DNA of 46,760 nt, taken from NCBI RefSeq assembly GCF_005886345.1, contig NZ_PNEC01000018.1, positions 1-46,760 on the forward strand, written 5' to 3'. Below, one piece after another: positions 36,368-45,530 of this stretch (positions are counted from its first letter, which is position 1; the number at the start of each line of letters is the position of its first letter). The notes beneath the pieces were generated by a model that did not search any database, was not told where the DNA came from, and was given only the letters and a program-made list of their open reading frames with translations. The position numbers and the translations under genes are program-made. Origin of the DNA: Pseudoalteromonas phenolica. GTDB taxonomy: Bacteria > Pseudomonadota > Gammaproteobacteria > Enterobacterales > Alteromonadaceae.

Positions 36368-37216
36368 TTAAAACAAGCCGTAGTTTTCAGTCTCTTCAGG
36401 CTCATAATCTTGTAAGTGTTCTGGTCTGAAAATTGAACTTGGGTCTATCAATACACTATGTGTTTCACCACGTTTAATTAACCCTTTCATCATTTTCTTC
36501 GTTTGTGAATCAATCTCGAAGCCTACATTAGTGATTTCATTTAATGATTTAATCTCACTCTCATCACAATGGATATTGTCTTGCACCTGGTCAACTAACA
36601 AACCAATATGTGGCTTTTGTCCATCTAAAGTTGTAAAAACAATAATAGGTTTATGATCAAGCGTGATCTGATCTCTGGCTGATTCAAACAAGCGGATCAG
36701 TTTCTGGTAAGTCGTAGTCCGCTCTTTTTCGAGTATTTGGATCGCTTTTTCTTTTTCACCTTTTGTACATAAGTCGAGCAACTCCCCAGACAAGTTAAGC
36801 AGTTTGGTATGCGGCTCTTCGAATCGGGCCAATAACGCCTTTAAATCTTCATTCTCAGTTTTAAAGCTATAAAACCATTTACCAAACTCACTTTGATGAG
36901 GGTCACGCGCTTTTGTGAAAGCGGCACCATCACGAATGCTGTGCTCCAAAGCTATTAACCAAGTTTTTTGATCTTGCTCACGATCATGGAGCAACTTAAC
37001 TAATTCCTGATTTACTTCTGAAGATGATTGGTTGTTTAAAATCAAACCTAAATCAAAGATCGGTGTTGGCGTGCCCATGTAATCTTTAACCCCTAAAAAG
37101 CTAGGGTTACCATTTGGCAATGAGGTTAGATTTCCTTCATAGCGCTCGGTAAGCAATATATCCAAAATTTTTAAAGAAATTGTTTTTTGCCCAACACGAA
37201 AGTTAATTAAATCCAT
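36368..37216 (-). CDS. CheW-like chemotaxis protein with inserted CZB-like domain
   Basis: In this 282-aa protein residues 1-63 match the first half of CheW (FLGVKDYMGTPTPIFDLG) and residues about 188-270 match the second half (KPHIGLLVDQVQDNI, MKGLIKRGETHSVLID). The middle (70-180) is helical and looks like a CZB zinc-binding domain: LEHSIRDGAAF with His92, SEFGKWFYSF and EEPHTKLL with His136. The usual Cys before xFGKW is Ser109 and the fourth ligand position is Leu140, so zinc binding may be lost or altered. CheW links receptors to CheA. The next gene upstream is the broken substrate-binding protein. Confidence 0.7.
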   Translation of the reverse strand: MDLINFRVGQKTISLKILDILLTERYEGNLTSLPNGNPSFLGVKDYMGTPTPIFDLGLILNNQSSSEVNQELVKLLHDREQDQKTWLIALEHSIRDGAAFTKARDPHQSEFGKWFYSFKTENEDLKALLARFEEPHTKLLNLSGELLDLCTKGEKEKAIQILEKERTTTYQKLIRLFESARDQITLDHKPIIVFTTLDGQKPHIGLLVDQVQDNIHCDESEIKSLNEITNVGFEIDSQTKKMMKGLIKRGETHSVLIDPSSIFRPEHLQDYEPEETENYGLF

Positions 37217-37260
37217 GTATGCCTCACCATGATTAGTAATATGATCTAATGATAGATCAA

Positions 37261-38361
37261 TTATGTGTGATATGAACGGAAAATTGGTAAATTCTTTTGC
37301 ATCGCTTTGATCTTAAATAAATGACGTAATTCAGGATCTTGTTTAATGACATTATTCAGTGCTTTTAAAACACACGCGTTATTGTAGGGTAGTGGGCACA
37401 TCTTTGCGGCACGGTTGAATACAAGTGCATTCAAGTAGCCTTCAAAAATGGCATGGGTTTCGGGCAATCCATGCTCTTGTATCGCAGCTCTAAATTGCTC
37501 ACAAATTTTGCCTGTACACTTAGTGGGACTAGGCACTACTTCAGTAATCATTAATTTACTTGGCAACTTTAATTCGTTAAATAGGTCTTCACCTGACGCA
37601 AAAGAGACACAGGTAAAGACAAACTGTTTGTTTTGTTTTTGTGATAAATGAATAAAGTGTGCGAGCGGTTTAAAAGTACCAACCATTGCAACGGCGGTTG
37701 CATTCGCTTTATTTATGAGCTTAAGCGCCTTTTCGACTTCATAGGTATTTCTGCGAAAACGACCAATAGCCTGAGGTGTTGAACCTTTAATTTTTAAAGC
37801 TGTGGTTAAACTTTTTTGAAGTGTAATGCCAAATTCGTCAGCTTGGATCAGCAAAGCTATTTGGTAGTGTCCTAATTCATCGACTAGATAATTAATTTGC
37901 TCTATTGCTTCGTCTAAGTAGCTTGCCCTTAGATTAAAAACGTTGAAGCTTGGCTGCTTTCTTAAGAAGGCTGTGCCCGTGTAAGGCATCAATAATAGTG
38001 TTTGCGCATGTTTAAGAATAGACTTTATAGCTCAGGTAGTAGGCGTACCCATATAACCAAACAATGCATGGACTTTTTTATCGTAAATAAAGTAGCGAGT
38101 GTTGTTTACTGTGTGATTGGGCTCATAGCCATCATCTTTTACTTCCAATTCTAACTGAGCGCCATGAATACCACCTTCTTTATTAAGTTGATTAAAGTAG
38201 ATTTGCGAATCTTTGGCGAGCTGCTGGCCAATTTTGCTTGCTGGTCCGTTCATTGCCACCGACATACCCAGCTTTATATCGAGTTGTGATCCAGATGCAA
38301 TAAGCTGTCCTGCCCATAAAAGACAAAAGGTAAGCAAGATTGAAAGCTTAAATTTGGACAT
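37261..38361 (-). pseudogene. Periplasmic ligand-binding protein (Peripla_BP_6-like), interrupted by an in-frame TGA
   Basis: Read as one frame the gene encodes 366 codons: a signal peptide (ends LIASG), the start of an amino-acid-type ABC binding protein (IKLGMSVAMNGPASKIGQQL, GYMGTPTT), a TGA at 38032-38034, then the rest of the domain (MPYTGTAFLRKQP, YLDEAIEQINYL). The frame is unchanged across the stop, so one base change explains the break. Without it the length is normal for the family. The start overlaps the tmcA end by 14 bases. No ABC permease is adjacent; such orphan proteins may act in sensing, which fits the neighbouring CheW-type gene (inference). A sequencing error is possible. 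Confidence 0.8.
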
Positions 38362-40408
38362 AAAGTTCAGTAACTAAGTTGTGCAGTTGTTGGTTTAATT
38401 GTTTTTTAGAGTGAAGCTCAAAGTCACTCAAAATTACTTCTTTTGTATTATTTTGTAATACTAGCTTAATTATTAGCCGTTGTGAAATAGCCGAAAGGTT
38501 GCATAGTAAATCGGGTCTCTGTAATGCTAGGTGCCAAATTTGTGGCAACCCTTGCTCTACATTAGCTGGTTGAGTTGTCAGGCTTTGTAAATAATGCTTT
38601 TGAATTTCAGAAGCTTCAATTTTTGGCCTTGATAATAATATACATAAAACTAGTTCGTAGGGTAGTTGCTTATAATGACTGAGAAGCTGATAGGGAAACT
38701 GTGAGTCAAAGAGCGCTTTTAATGTCGCTAATTGGGTTTTTAGGGTTTTCGTTTTAACAACAAGTGCAGCATATTCGCCACTGGCTTTGTCTTGTTTAAA
38801 GCCTAATTTTACAATTTGATACTTGTTCTCTTGCCAGAACTTTAATAACTGTGCGGTGCAGCCAAAGCTACTGCCAAAGTAATCGACCTCATCTTGTAGT
38901 TGCTGCTCGGTGTAATTCAATAATTGCTGACCCAGCTTTTGGCTTTGAAAATCAGGTGCGATAGCGATTCTGACAACTCTAGCGGCTTTATGATTCAAAA
39001 ATGCATCTTGTTGTAGCAAGTGGTAAAGCTGTTGAGGTAGTAAGTGCCCTTTAGGTCGCCTATTCTGTTGCGCAATCATTGCGATACTATCAGCATTTAA
39101 GACGCCTTCAATGCTGACCAGGCAAATACCAAGTAAATGGTTTTGCTGTTTGATTGCAAAGAGTTTGTTTTCAGGTTGGTCGAGTAATTGTCTTAGGTCA
39201 TTAACGCTGGTTTGGTAATGAGCGAGCACCAATAATGAAAATGCTTGTCTGAGTAGATGCTCATCGTGAAGTAAATCTTCAGATGTAATATGAGTGAACT
39301 CGAACTGTTCAAGCTGCTTAGGCGCATTAAACTCCGCGTCGAGCGCGAATAGTTTGTTTATGCTGCTTTCTAACGGATCACACTGCTCATATCTAATCGG
39401 CGCATTGAGGGTCAATTGCTGATAGGTGGGATAGTGTTTTGCTAAAAAACGTTTGAACCTTAGCGTATAGCCTCGACCATTACCTTCATAGCCCACTAAA
39501 GTCGATGCAAATACACTTCGCTTAAATTTTTCCGCTATTTTGATGAGGGTAGGCACGGGTAAAGCTGCGGCTTCGTCAATAAGAATGATGTCATCGCTGA
39601 TATTTTCTTGAAGTAACTTATCTGGTGGACAAAAGCGAAGATTAGCGAGTGTTTTCTCATTGCCTGAATACTCAACCCCTAGTGCTTTTGCCAAATGGGT
39701 AAAACTACTTTTTACTGCTTGATATTGACGTGCACATATCACAAATGATTGCTCAGGCATTTTGCTCGCTAATAAACCTAAAGCTGATGATTTACCGCGG
39801 CCTCTATCGGCTGTAAGCAAAATATGTTGCTGCGATTTGGTGAGTAATCCAATGAGCGTTTCAATAACCTTATCTTGCTCACCTAATCTATGGTTAAGCT
39901 CTGAAGCAGGTTTTAAATCTGGCAAAGACAGCCTTGTGTCATTAGTTTCAGAAATAATAGAGATAGGTAGCTGAGCAAATAAGCGCTGCCAACGCGCTAA
40001 AAATGGACTTGTTGTTAGCGATTGCTGATGATTTTGCCAAGTTGTGATCCCTTCGTCACACCAAGAATTTAATTGCGCAAGCTCAGGTAATACGAGCGCA
40101 AGTATGCCGCCTGCTTTTACTGTGCCACTGAGTGCTGCCAGTTTATTGGGGATAACCCCTGAATAGCCATCGTATATTGCGACGTCGAACTCTTGACCGA
40201 GAATTTGATGAAGATGCTCAGGCCATTGCGCTTGATTAAAAGCGGCTTCTTTTGACAGCGTTAAGAAAGAAGTAGCCTTGCTTGTGAGTTTATTCAACTC
40301 GGTGGCAGCCCACTTCTGTGGGCCGCAAAACAACACTAATTGGCGATGCTGATTAAAAGTAAGGCGCTCAAATAGCGCCTCTAAATTATATTTTTTCGAG
40401 TCTTGCAT
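38348..40408 (-). CDS. tmcA: tRNA(Met) cytidine acetyltransferase TmcA
   Basis: This 686-aa protein makes N4-acetylcytidine at the wobble base of elongator tRNA-Met. Domains in order: an N-terminal TmcA domain (about 1-150), a RecD-like ATPase with TADRGRGKSSALG and IILIDEAAALPVP, a GNAT acetyltransferase (VVRIAIAPDFQSQKLGQQLL) and a C-terminal tRNA-binding part. ATG 40408 is chosen because it begins MQDSKKYNLEALFERL; an in-frame ATG at 40474 would add 22 residues lying wholly within uvrD. The gene overlaps the 3' end of uvrD by 23 bases. Confidence 0.93.
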   Translation of the reverse strand: MQDSKKYNLEALFERLTFNQHRQLVLFCGPQKWAATELNKLTSKATSFLTLSKEAAFNQAQWPEHLHQILGQEFDVAIYDGYSGVIPNKLAALSGTVKAGGILALVLPELAQLNSWCDEGITTWQNHQQSLTTSPFLARWQRLFAQLPISIISETNDTRLSLPDLKPASELNHRLGEQDKVIETLIGLLTKSQQHILLTADRGRGKSSALGLLASKMPEQSFVICARQYQAVKSSFTHLAKALGVEYSGNEKTLANLRFCPPDKLLQENISDDIILIDEAAALPVPTLIKIAEKFKRSVFASTLVGYEGNGRGYTLRFKRFLAKHYPTYQQLTLNAPIRYEQCDPLESSINKLFALDAEFNAPKQLEQFEFTHITSEDLLHDEHLLRQAFSLLVLAHYQTSVNDLRQLLDQPENKLFAIKQQNHLLGICLVSIEGVLNADSIAMIAQQNRRPKGHLLPQQLYHLLQQDAFLNHKAARVVRIAIAPDFQSQKLGQQLLNYTEQQLQDEVDYFGSSFGCTAQLLKFWQENKYQIVKLGFKQDKASGEYAALVVKTKTLKTQLATLKALFDSQFPYQLLSHYKQLPYELVLCILLSRPKIEASEIQKHYLQSLTTQPANVEQGLPQIWHLALQRPDLLCNLSAISQRLIIKLVLQNNTKEVILSDFELHSKKQLNQQLHNLVTELYVQI

Positions 40409-42551
40409 AAGCAGTGACAAGCCATTTCGTACCCACATCGTCAAAGTTGACTTGAATACGCGATTGCGCGCCATTCCCTTCGTAGTTTAAAACAGTGCCA
40501 GTACCAAACTTGGCATGTAAAACACGTTGACCAAGGTTGTAACCGCTATCTTCAAAGGTTGCCAAAGTAATGGTGTTACTAAAGCGGCCTGTACTTGCTG
40601 GGCGTGAAACTTGCGTTTTAATGCGAATTTCTTCTACACAGTCTTCAGGGATTTCACGTAAGAAGCGCGAAGGACTATGATGTTTTTCTTGTCCATACAA
40701 ACGACGGCTTTCGGCATGGCTAATATAGAGTTTATCCATTGCGCGGGTCATACCGACATAACATAGTCGGCGCTCTTCTTCTAAGCGACCCGACTCTTCA
40801 TGGCTTTGTTGTGAAGGGAACATGCCTTCTTCTACGCCAACCATAAATACAAGCGGGAATTCTAGGCCTTTTGCCGAGTGCAAAGTCATCATTTGCACCG
40901 CATCTTCGTGCTCATCGGCTTGCCCTTCACCGGCTTCGAGTGATGTATAAGCTAAAAAGCCTTGCAGTGGCGAACTAAAGTCTTCATCAATAGGCGGTTC
41001 ATATTGACCACAGGCACTGATTAACTCTTCTAAGTTTTCTACTCGAGCGCGACCTTTTTCGCCTTTTTCGGCTTGGTACATTGCCATAAGGCCTGAGACT
41101 TCAATGGTTTGCTTGGCTTGTTCACTTAATTCTAGCTCATCGATTTTATCGCTGAGATGCTCGATAAGTTCAACGAATTTAGTGACGGCAGTTGCAGCTC
41201 TGCCTGCTAAATGCTTTTGCTCTAGAATCGCTTTTGCGGCGTACCATAATGGCATTGATTCATTGCGTGCACAGTCACGGATATGGCTCAAAGTTTTGTC
41301 ACCAATACCACGTGCCGGGGTGTTGATTACACGTTCAAATGCGGCATCATCTTGGCGATTACAGATCAGGCGTAGGTAACATAAAGCATCTTTGATCTCT
41401 TGGCGTTCGAAGAAGCGCGTACCGCCGTAAATACGGTATTTCAAGCCTTCTTGTAACATGGCCTCTTCAAGAATACGTGACTGGGCGTTGTTACGATAAA
41501 GAATGGCACAATCTTGTAAAGCATTACCCCCATTCAGCCAAGTTTTGATTTTACCTACCACAAAACGGGCTTCATCTAACTCATTAAAGGCGGCATAAAT
41601 CGAAATAGGCTCGCCTTGGTTGCCATCGGTCCAAAGGCTTTTGCCCATACGTTCGGCGTTGTTTTCAATCAGCGCGTTTGATGCTTTTAGAATGGTTGCC
41701 GTAGAACGATAGTTTTGTTCAAGGCGAATAGTCTCTGCATCGAAGTCATCTAAAAAGCGTTTGATGTTTTCAATTTTAGCGCCACGCCAGCCGTAAATGC
41801 TTTGGTCATCGTCGCCTACGATCATGATATTGCTGTCACCGCCAGCAAGTAGTTTTAACCAGCGATATTGAATGTTGTTGGTATCTTGGAATTCGTCTAC
41901 CAGCATATGACGGAACCGCTGCTGATAATGGCGTAGTAATGTTGGCTGTTGTTGTAACAGCTCAAAGCAGCGTAATAAGATTTCAGCAAAGTCGACTAAA
42001 CCCGCTCTGTCACAAGCTTCTTGATAAGCCGTATAAACGCGTAACATGAGTTGTTCGTTCACATCATAAGCTTGAATATCTTTTGGACGTTGACCTTCAT
42101 CTTTACGAGCACTGATATACCAGGCGATTTGTTTTGGCGGCCATTTCTTTTCATCAATATTCATTGCTTTCAACAGACGGCGGATCATACGTACTTGGTC
42201 GTCAGTGTCTAAGATTTGAAACGCTTCTGGTAAGTTAGCTTCACGGTGATGAGCGCGAAGGATCCGGTGAGATAGACCATGGAAAGTACCGATCCACATG
42301 CCGCCGACAGGTGATTTGAGCGTTTCTTCAACACGGGTACGCATTTCTTTGGCGGCTTTATTGGTAAAGGTCACAGCAAAAATACTATAAGGAGAGGCGT
42401 GCTCTACCTGCATTAACCATGCAATACGATGAACAAGTACTCGCGTTTTACCTGAGCCTGCGCCAGCAAGCACCAGCATATTCTGCAAAGGAGCAGCTAC
42501 AGCTTCGCGTTGTTTATCGTTTAAGCCGTCAATTAAATCAGAAACGTCCAT
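40386..42551 (-). CDS. uvrD: DNA helicase II UvrD
   Basis: At 721 aa it is essentially the same length as E. coli UvrD (720 aa), a 3'-5' SF1A helicase used in nucleotide excision and mismatch repair. Motifs: LNDKQREAV (Q motif), AGAGSGKTRVLV (Walker A), FAVTFTNKAAKEM (Ia), LVDEFQDTN (Walker B), GDDDQSIYGWRGA (III), LEQNYRST (IV), TLHSAKGLEFPLVF (V) and YVGMTRA (VI). The C-terminal beta fold includes LGQRVLHAKFGTGTV. The start is ATG 42551 with AAGG upstream; the longer frame from 42620 lacks support. A LexA-like box lies upstream. Confidence 0.96.
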   Translation of the reverse strand: MDVSDLIDGLNDKQREAVAAPLQNMLVLAGAGSGKTRVLVHRIAWLMQVEHASPYSIFAVTFTNKAAKEMRTRVEETLKSPVGGMWIGTFHGLSHRILRAHHREANLPEAFQILDTDDQVRMIRRLLKAMNIDEKKWPPKQIAWYISARKDEGQRPKDIQAYDVNEQLMLRVYTAYQEACDRAGLVDFAEILLRCFELLQQQPTLLRHYQQRFRHMLVDEFQDTNNIQYRWLKLLAGGDSNIMIVGDDDQSIYGWRGAKIENIKRFLDDFDAETIRLEQNYRSTATILKASNALIENNAERMGKSLWTDGNQGEPISIYAAFNELDEARFVVGKIKTWLNGGNALQDCAILYRNNAQSRILEEAMLQEGLKYRIYGGTRFFERQEIKDALCYLRLICNRQDDAAFERVINTPARGIGDKTLSHIRDCARNESMPLWYAAKAILEQKHLAGRAATAVTKFVELIEHLSDKIDELELSEQAKQTIEVSGLMAMYQAEKGEKGRARVENLEELISACGQYEPPIDEDFSSPLQGFLAYTSLEAGEGQADEHEDAVQMMTLHSAKGLEFPLVFMVGVEEGMFPSQQSHEESGRLEEERRLCYVGMTRAMDKLYISHAESRRLYGQEKHHSPSRFLREIPEDCVEEIRIKTQVSRPASTGRFSNTITLATFEDSGYNLGQRVLHAKFGTGTVLNYEGNGAQSRIQVNFDDVGTKWLVTAYARLEKI

Positions 42552-42683
42552 TAGGTTACCTTGCCAAATCAGAATGCAGCAAAGTATACCTAGGCTAGCG
42601 TCTATTTCCCAGCAAGACACACATTTTTACTATGCGTAAAAACTTAACTTTTTGAAATATATAAAGAATGAAAATAAATTAAA

Positions 42684-42699
42684 CTGTATAAATAACCAG
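42684..42699 (-). promoter_or_regulatory. Putative LexA (SOS) box upstream of uvrD
   Basis: CTGTATAAATAACCAG differs by one base in the right half-site from CTGT-N8-ACAG. It lies about 133 bases upstream of the uvrD start, just after the cheV stop. uvrD is SOS-controlled in E. coli, which makes the match credible. Confidence 0.6.
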
Positions 42700-42700
42700 T

Positions 42701-43645
42701 CTACTGACCGATGTATTCTTTTAAACGGTTTTGAACTTCTTCTACTAATAAGTCTGGCTGGAATTTAGATAGAAACGCATTACAACCTACTTTTTCAACC
42801 ATGGCTTGGTTAAAGCTACCACTCAAAGACGTATTCAAAATAACGTAAAGATCTTTAAGGCGAGGATCATTCCTAATTTCATAAGTTAAGCGGTATCCGT
42901 CCATCACAGGCATTTCGGCATCGGTGATCACCGCAAGTATTTCTTGATTAATGTCTTTGCCTTCATCAGCCCACTTTTTCAAAATGTCCAAAGCGGCTTG
43001 CCCGTCAGTTGCCGGAATAATTTCAATCCCCAATTGTGCAAGCGTGTCTGACACTTGGCGACGTGCAGTTGGTGAATCATCCGCATGAAGAATTTTCTTA
43101 CCTTGAAATTCAGGCAGGATTGATTCATCTAGTACATCGTCTGATATTTGTATGTCGTAGCTAATAATCTCAGCCAATACCTTCTCTACGTCGATAATTT
43201 CAACGAGGTGCTCTTGGCCGTCACGCTTTAGTTTTGTGAAGGCAGTAAGATAATGGTTTTTACCCACAGAACTTGGTGGAGGCATAATATCCGACCAAGT
43301 GGTATTGACGATTTGGTCAACTTTACCGACTAGAAAAGCTTGAACAGTACGGTTGTATTCAGTGATAACGAGATTGCAGTCTTCATCACGCTGACATTCT
43401 GGCAAATTGATTGCTCTACGAAGGTCGATCACTGGGATGGACTCTCCACGAATGCTAGTTACACCACATACTTTCGGGTGCGCGTTTGGCATGATGTTTA
43501 GGTGTGGCAGCTTTACAACTTCTTTTACTTTGAAGACATTTAAAGCAAACAGATGGCGGCTATGTAAATGAAATAACAACAACTCAAGTCGGTTTTCACC
43601 CACCAGTTGCGTTCTTTGATCTACAGAAGCTAAAACACCAGCCAT
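42701..43645 (-). CDS. cheV: Chemotaxis coupling protein CheV
   Basis: This 314-aa protein joins a CheW domain (about 15-165; GVTSIRGESIPVIDLR, FLVGKVDQIV) to a receiver domain (about 183-312). The receiver shows ILHADDSPTARRQV, phospho-acceptor Asp in AVITDAEMPVMDGY, the switch NTSLSG and the conserved lysine in FLSKFQP. It couples chemoreceptors to the CheA kinase and tunes adaptation. It is not in a chemotaxis operon here, although a CheW variant lies 5.5 kb away. Confidence 0.95.
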   Translation of the reverse strand: MAGVLASVDQRTQLVGENRLELLLFHLHSRHLFALNVFKVKEVVKLPHLNIMPNAHPKVCGVTSIRGESIPVIDLRRAINLPECQRDEDCNLVITEYNRTVQAFLVGKVDQIVNTTWSDIMPPPSSVGKNHYLTAFTKLKRDGQEHLVEIIDVEKVLAEIISYDIQISDDVLDESILPEFQGKKILHADDSPTARRQVSDTLAQLGIEIIPATDGQAALDILKKWADEGKDINQEILAVITDAEMPVMDGYRLTYEIRNDPRLKDLYVILNTSLSGSFNQAMVEKVGCNAFLSKFQPDLLVEEVQNRLKEYIGQ

Positions 43646-43819
43646 GTCGTTATCCTTTAGAAGAAGATAAATTCAGTATACCTAACACGAGGCATAAATC
43701 TAATAAACCTAAAATGAGGTCATCTATAAGTCTATCCTAGATTTATTTAAAGTGGTATTTGCAAGCAAATAGATATCGCGTATTGTGAACAAAAATCATT
43801 AAATTCAATTATTTTAGCT

Positions 43820-44884
43820 ATGCCTCTGTATTTAAAAAAACTAGCCATGCTCTTAAGAGCACATATAGACAAAGCTAGTTGGCAGCTATTAATGGCAGTA
43901 ACAGTGTTGCACATAGCTGCGACTTGGTTATTGCTTCTTGCTGCAAACGAAACCGAGCTATTAGGGCTCAACACCTATTTTTATTATTATGTTGTTACCA
44001 CTTCAACGGTAGGATATGGCGATATGAGTGCCGTAACCCCTATGGGTCGTTGGGTCGTGGCACTATTTCAAATTCCATTTGGCTTAGCGTTATTTGGTGT
44101 TTTGCTTGGCAAAGTCGGGCAGTTAGTTACATTTTGGGTAAAAAGAGCAATGACGGGAAACAAAAACTTAGCACACTTAACTGATCACATTGTTATTTTT
44201 GGCTGGCATGAGCAGAGAACAAAAAAGATTGTTGATTACATACTTGCCGATAATAAAAGAAAAGACCGACAAATCATTCTTGCCGTTAATGATCTCGAAG
44301 AGCACCCTCTAGCTAACTATTCTGAAGTTGAATTTGCCCATTTAACGAGTTTTACAGATGAAAAAGAATTGGATCGTATTGCGATTTCTCAAGCTGATAA
44401 AATTATCATAGATGGTAAAGATGACGATCAGACCTTCACCACTGCACTAATGATAAGTCCGTTAATAAAAGAAGCAGCACATATTAGTGCGCATTTTATT
44501 GATGAGAGTAAAGTCAGTCTGCTTCGCACTCACTGCAAGAATGTAGAGTGCTCTAGTACAAAGTCAGCTGAGATCTTAGTGCGTGCGATGCAAGATCCTG
44601 GTTCGAGTCGAGTGCAAGAGGAATTACTTTCAACTTTACATGGTGACACTCAGTTTAGTGTACGGTTACCTGAGCATATTGCAGCACTTCCTTTCTCGGC
44701 TTTCTTTCATTACTTCAAAGAAAAGCACGATGCAATTATTTTGGGAGTTGCCCACGACTTGAATGCATTTAATATGGACTTAAATCCGCCTCTGCATTAT
44801 CAAATTAAAGGCGGTGATATTCTTCACTATATTTCACCTGAGCGTATTTTACCGTCAGAAGTAAAGTGGTCAGAAATCAAATAG
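43820..44884 (+). CDS. Two-TM potassium channel with RCK (TrkA-N) domain
   Basis: This 354-aa protein has TM1 at about 22-42, a pore helix and selectivity filter TTSTVGYGD (TVGYGD at 63-68), TM2 at about 73-97, and a cytoplasmic RCK/Rossmann domain from about 120 (HIVIFGWHEQRTKKIVDY). The filter is a textbook K+ signature. The dinucleotide-binding GxGxxG reads GWHEQR, so NAD binding in the standard way is doubtful. It is divergent from cheV. The ATG at 43820 has no clear ribosome-binding site; the next ATG at 43844 is an alternative. Confidence 0.93.
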   Translation: MPLYLKKLAMLLRAHIDKASWQLLMAVTVLHIAATWLLLLAANETELLGLNTYFYYYVVTTSTVGYGDMSAVTPMGRWVVALFQIPFGLALFGVLLGKVGQLVTFWVKRAMTGNKNLAHLTDHIVIFGWHEQRTKKIVDYILADNKRKDRQIILAVNDLEEHPLANYSEVEFAHLTSFTDEKELDRIAISQADKIIIDGKDDDQTFTTALMISPLIKEAAHISAHFIDESKVSLLRTHCKNVECSSTKSAEILVRAMQDPGSSRVQEELLSTLHGDTQFSVRLPEHIAALPFSAFFHYFKEKHDAIILGVAHDLNAFNMDLNPPLHYQIKGGDILHYISPERILPSEVKWSEIK

Positions 44885-44929
44885 TCTTGTTGAGGTCGTC
44901 AAAATTGTAATTGTTTTACGGTAGATAAC

Positions 44930-44953
44930 AGCGAGCAACTATCATTGCTCGCT
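44930..44953 (-). terminator. Hairpin at the end of the EVE-domain gene
   Basis: AGCGAGCAA and TTGCTCGCT form a perfect 9-bp stem that overlaps the EVE gene stop codon. On the - strand it is followed by TGTTATCT, a weak T-tract, so it may serve as terminator. Confidence 0.5.
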
Positions 44954-45406
44954 ATGATGGTAATGTTTTAATAATAAAAATTCTTCCTCTTTAACAGGCA
45001 TGATAGACAATCGGCCAGCTTTTTTGAGTGGTAAGTCGATAATTCTAGGATCTGCCTTAATCTGTTTCAGAGAGATAGGCCTTAACTTTTCTCTAAACTG
45101 AACAGTGACACCAAACCATTTTGGGGAGTCTGGCTTAGATTTTTCATCAAAGTAATCACTGCTTGGATCGAATTGGTGGGGATCAGGGTGTGCTTCTTCT
45201 ATCACCTCTGCGATCCCGACAATTGCAGGAACTTTACAGCTGGAGTGATAAATAAAGATCTGATCACCTAATTTGACATCATCTCTTAGAAAGTTTCGTG
45301 CCTGATAGTTTCTTACACCTTCCCAAAAAGTGCTTTGCTCTTGTGCATTCTTCAAATCATCAATAGAAAATGTATCGGGTTCTGTTTTGAATAACCAATA
45401 AGCCAT
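44942..45406 (-). CDS. EVE-domain protein (thymocyte nuclear protein 1 family)
   Basis: At 154 aa it is a stand-alone EVE domain of the PUA-like fold. The hallmark opening YWLFKTEPDTFSIDDL, FWEGVRNYQARNFLRDDVKLGD and FIYHSSCKVPAIVGIAEV are all present. Related EVE domains can recognise modified bases in DNA or RNA; the ligand here is unknown. Divergent from tesB. Confidence 0.92.
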   Translation of the reverse strand: MAYWLFKTEPDTFSIDDLKNAQEQSTFWEGVRNYQARNFLRDDVKLGDQIFIYHSSCKVPAIVGIAEVIEEAHPDPHQFDPSSDYFDEKSKPDSPKWFGVTVQFREKLRPISLKQIKADPRIIDLPLKKAGRLSIMPVKEEEFLLLKHYHHSEQ

Positions 45407-45530
45407 AAAAATCTTCAGATAGTGTTTTTTAATATTGTTGATGAAATGACAAAGCTGAGCAAGGTAAATACACTATAAACAGATACGTGTAGTATGATTA
45501 AAGCGTTATGTTGTTTGAGGGTAATGAGTT

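Noticed and set aside
37261..38361. Two separate genes, or a selenocysteine codon at the TGA
   Set aside because: The frame is continuous and family similarity spans the stop, so it is one gene. No SECIS-like hairpin was noted and selenocysteine is unknown in this family.
38348..40408. Functional link between TmcA and the tRNA-fMet array
   Set aside because: TmcA acetylates elongator tRNA-Met, while the three tRNAs here are initiators; closeness appears accidental.
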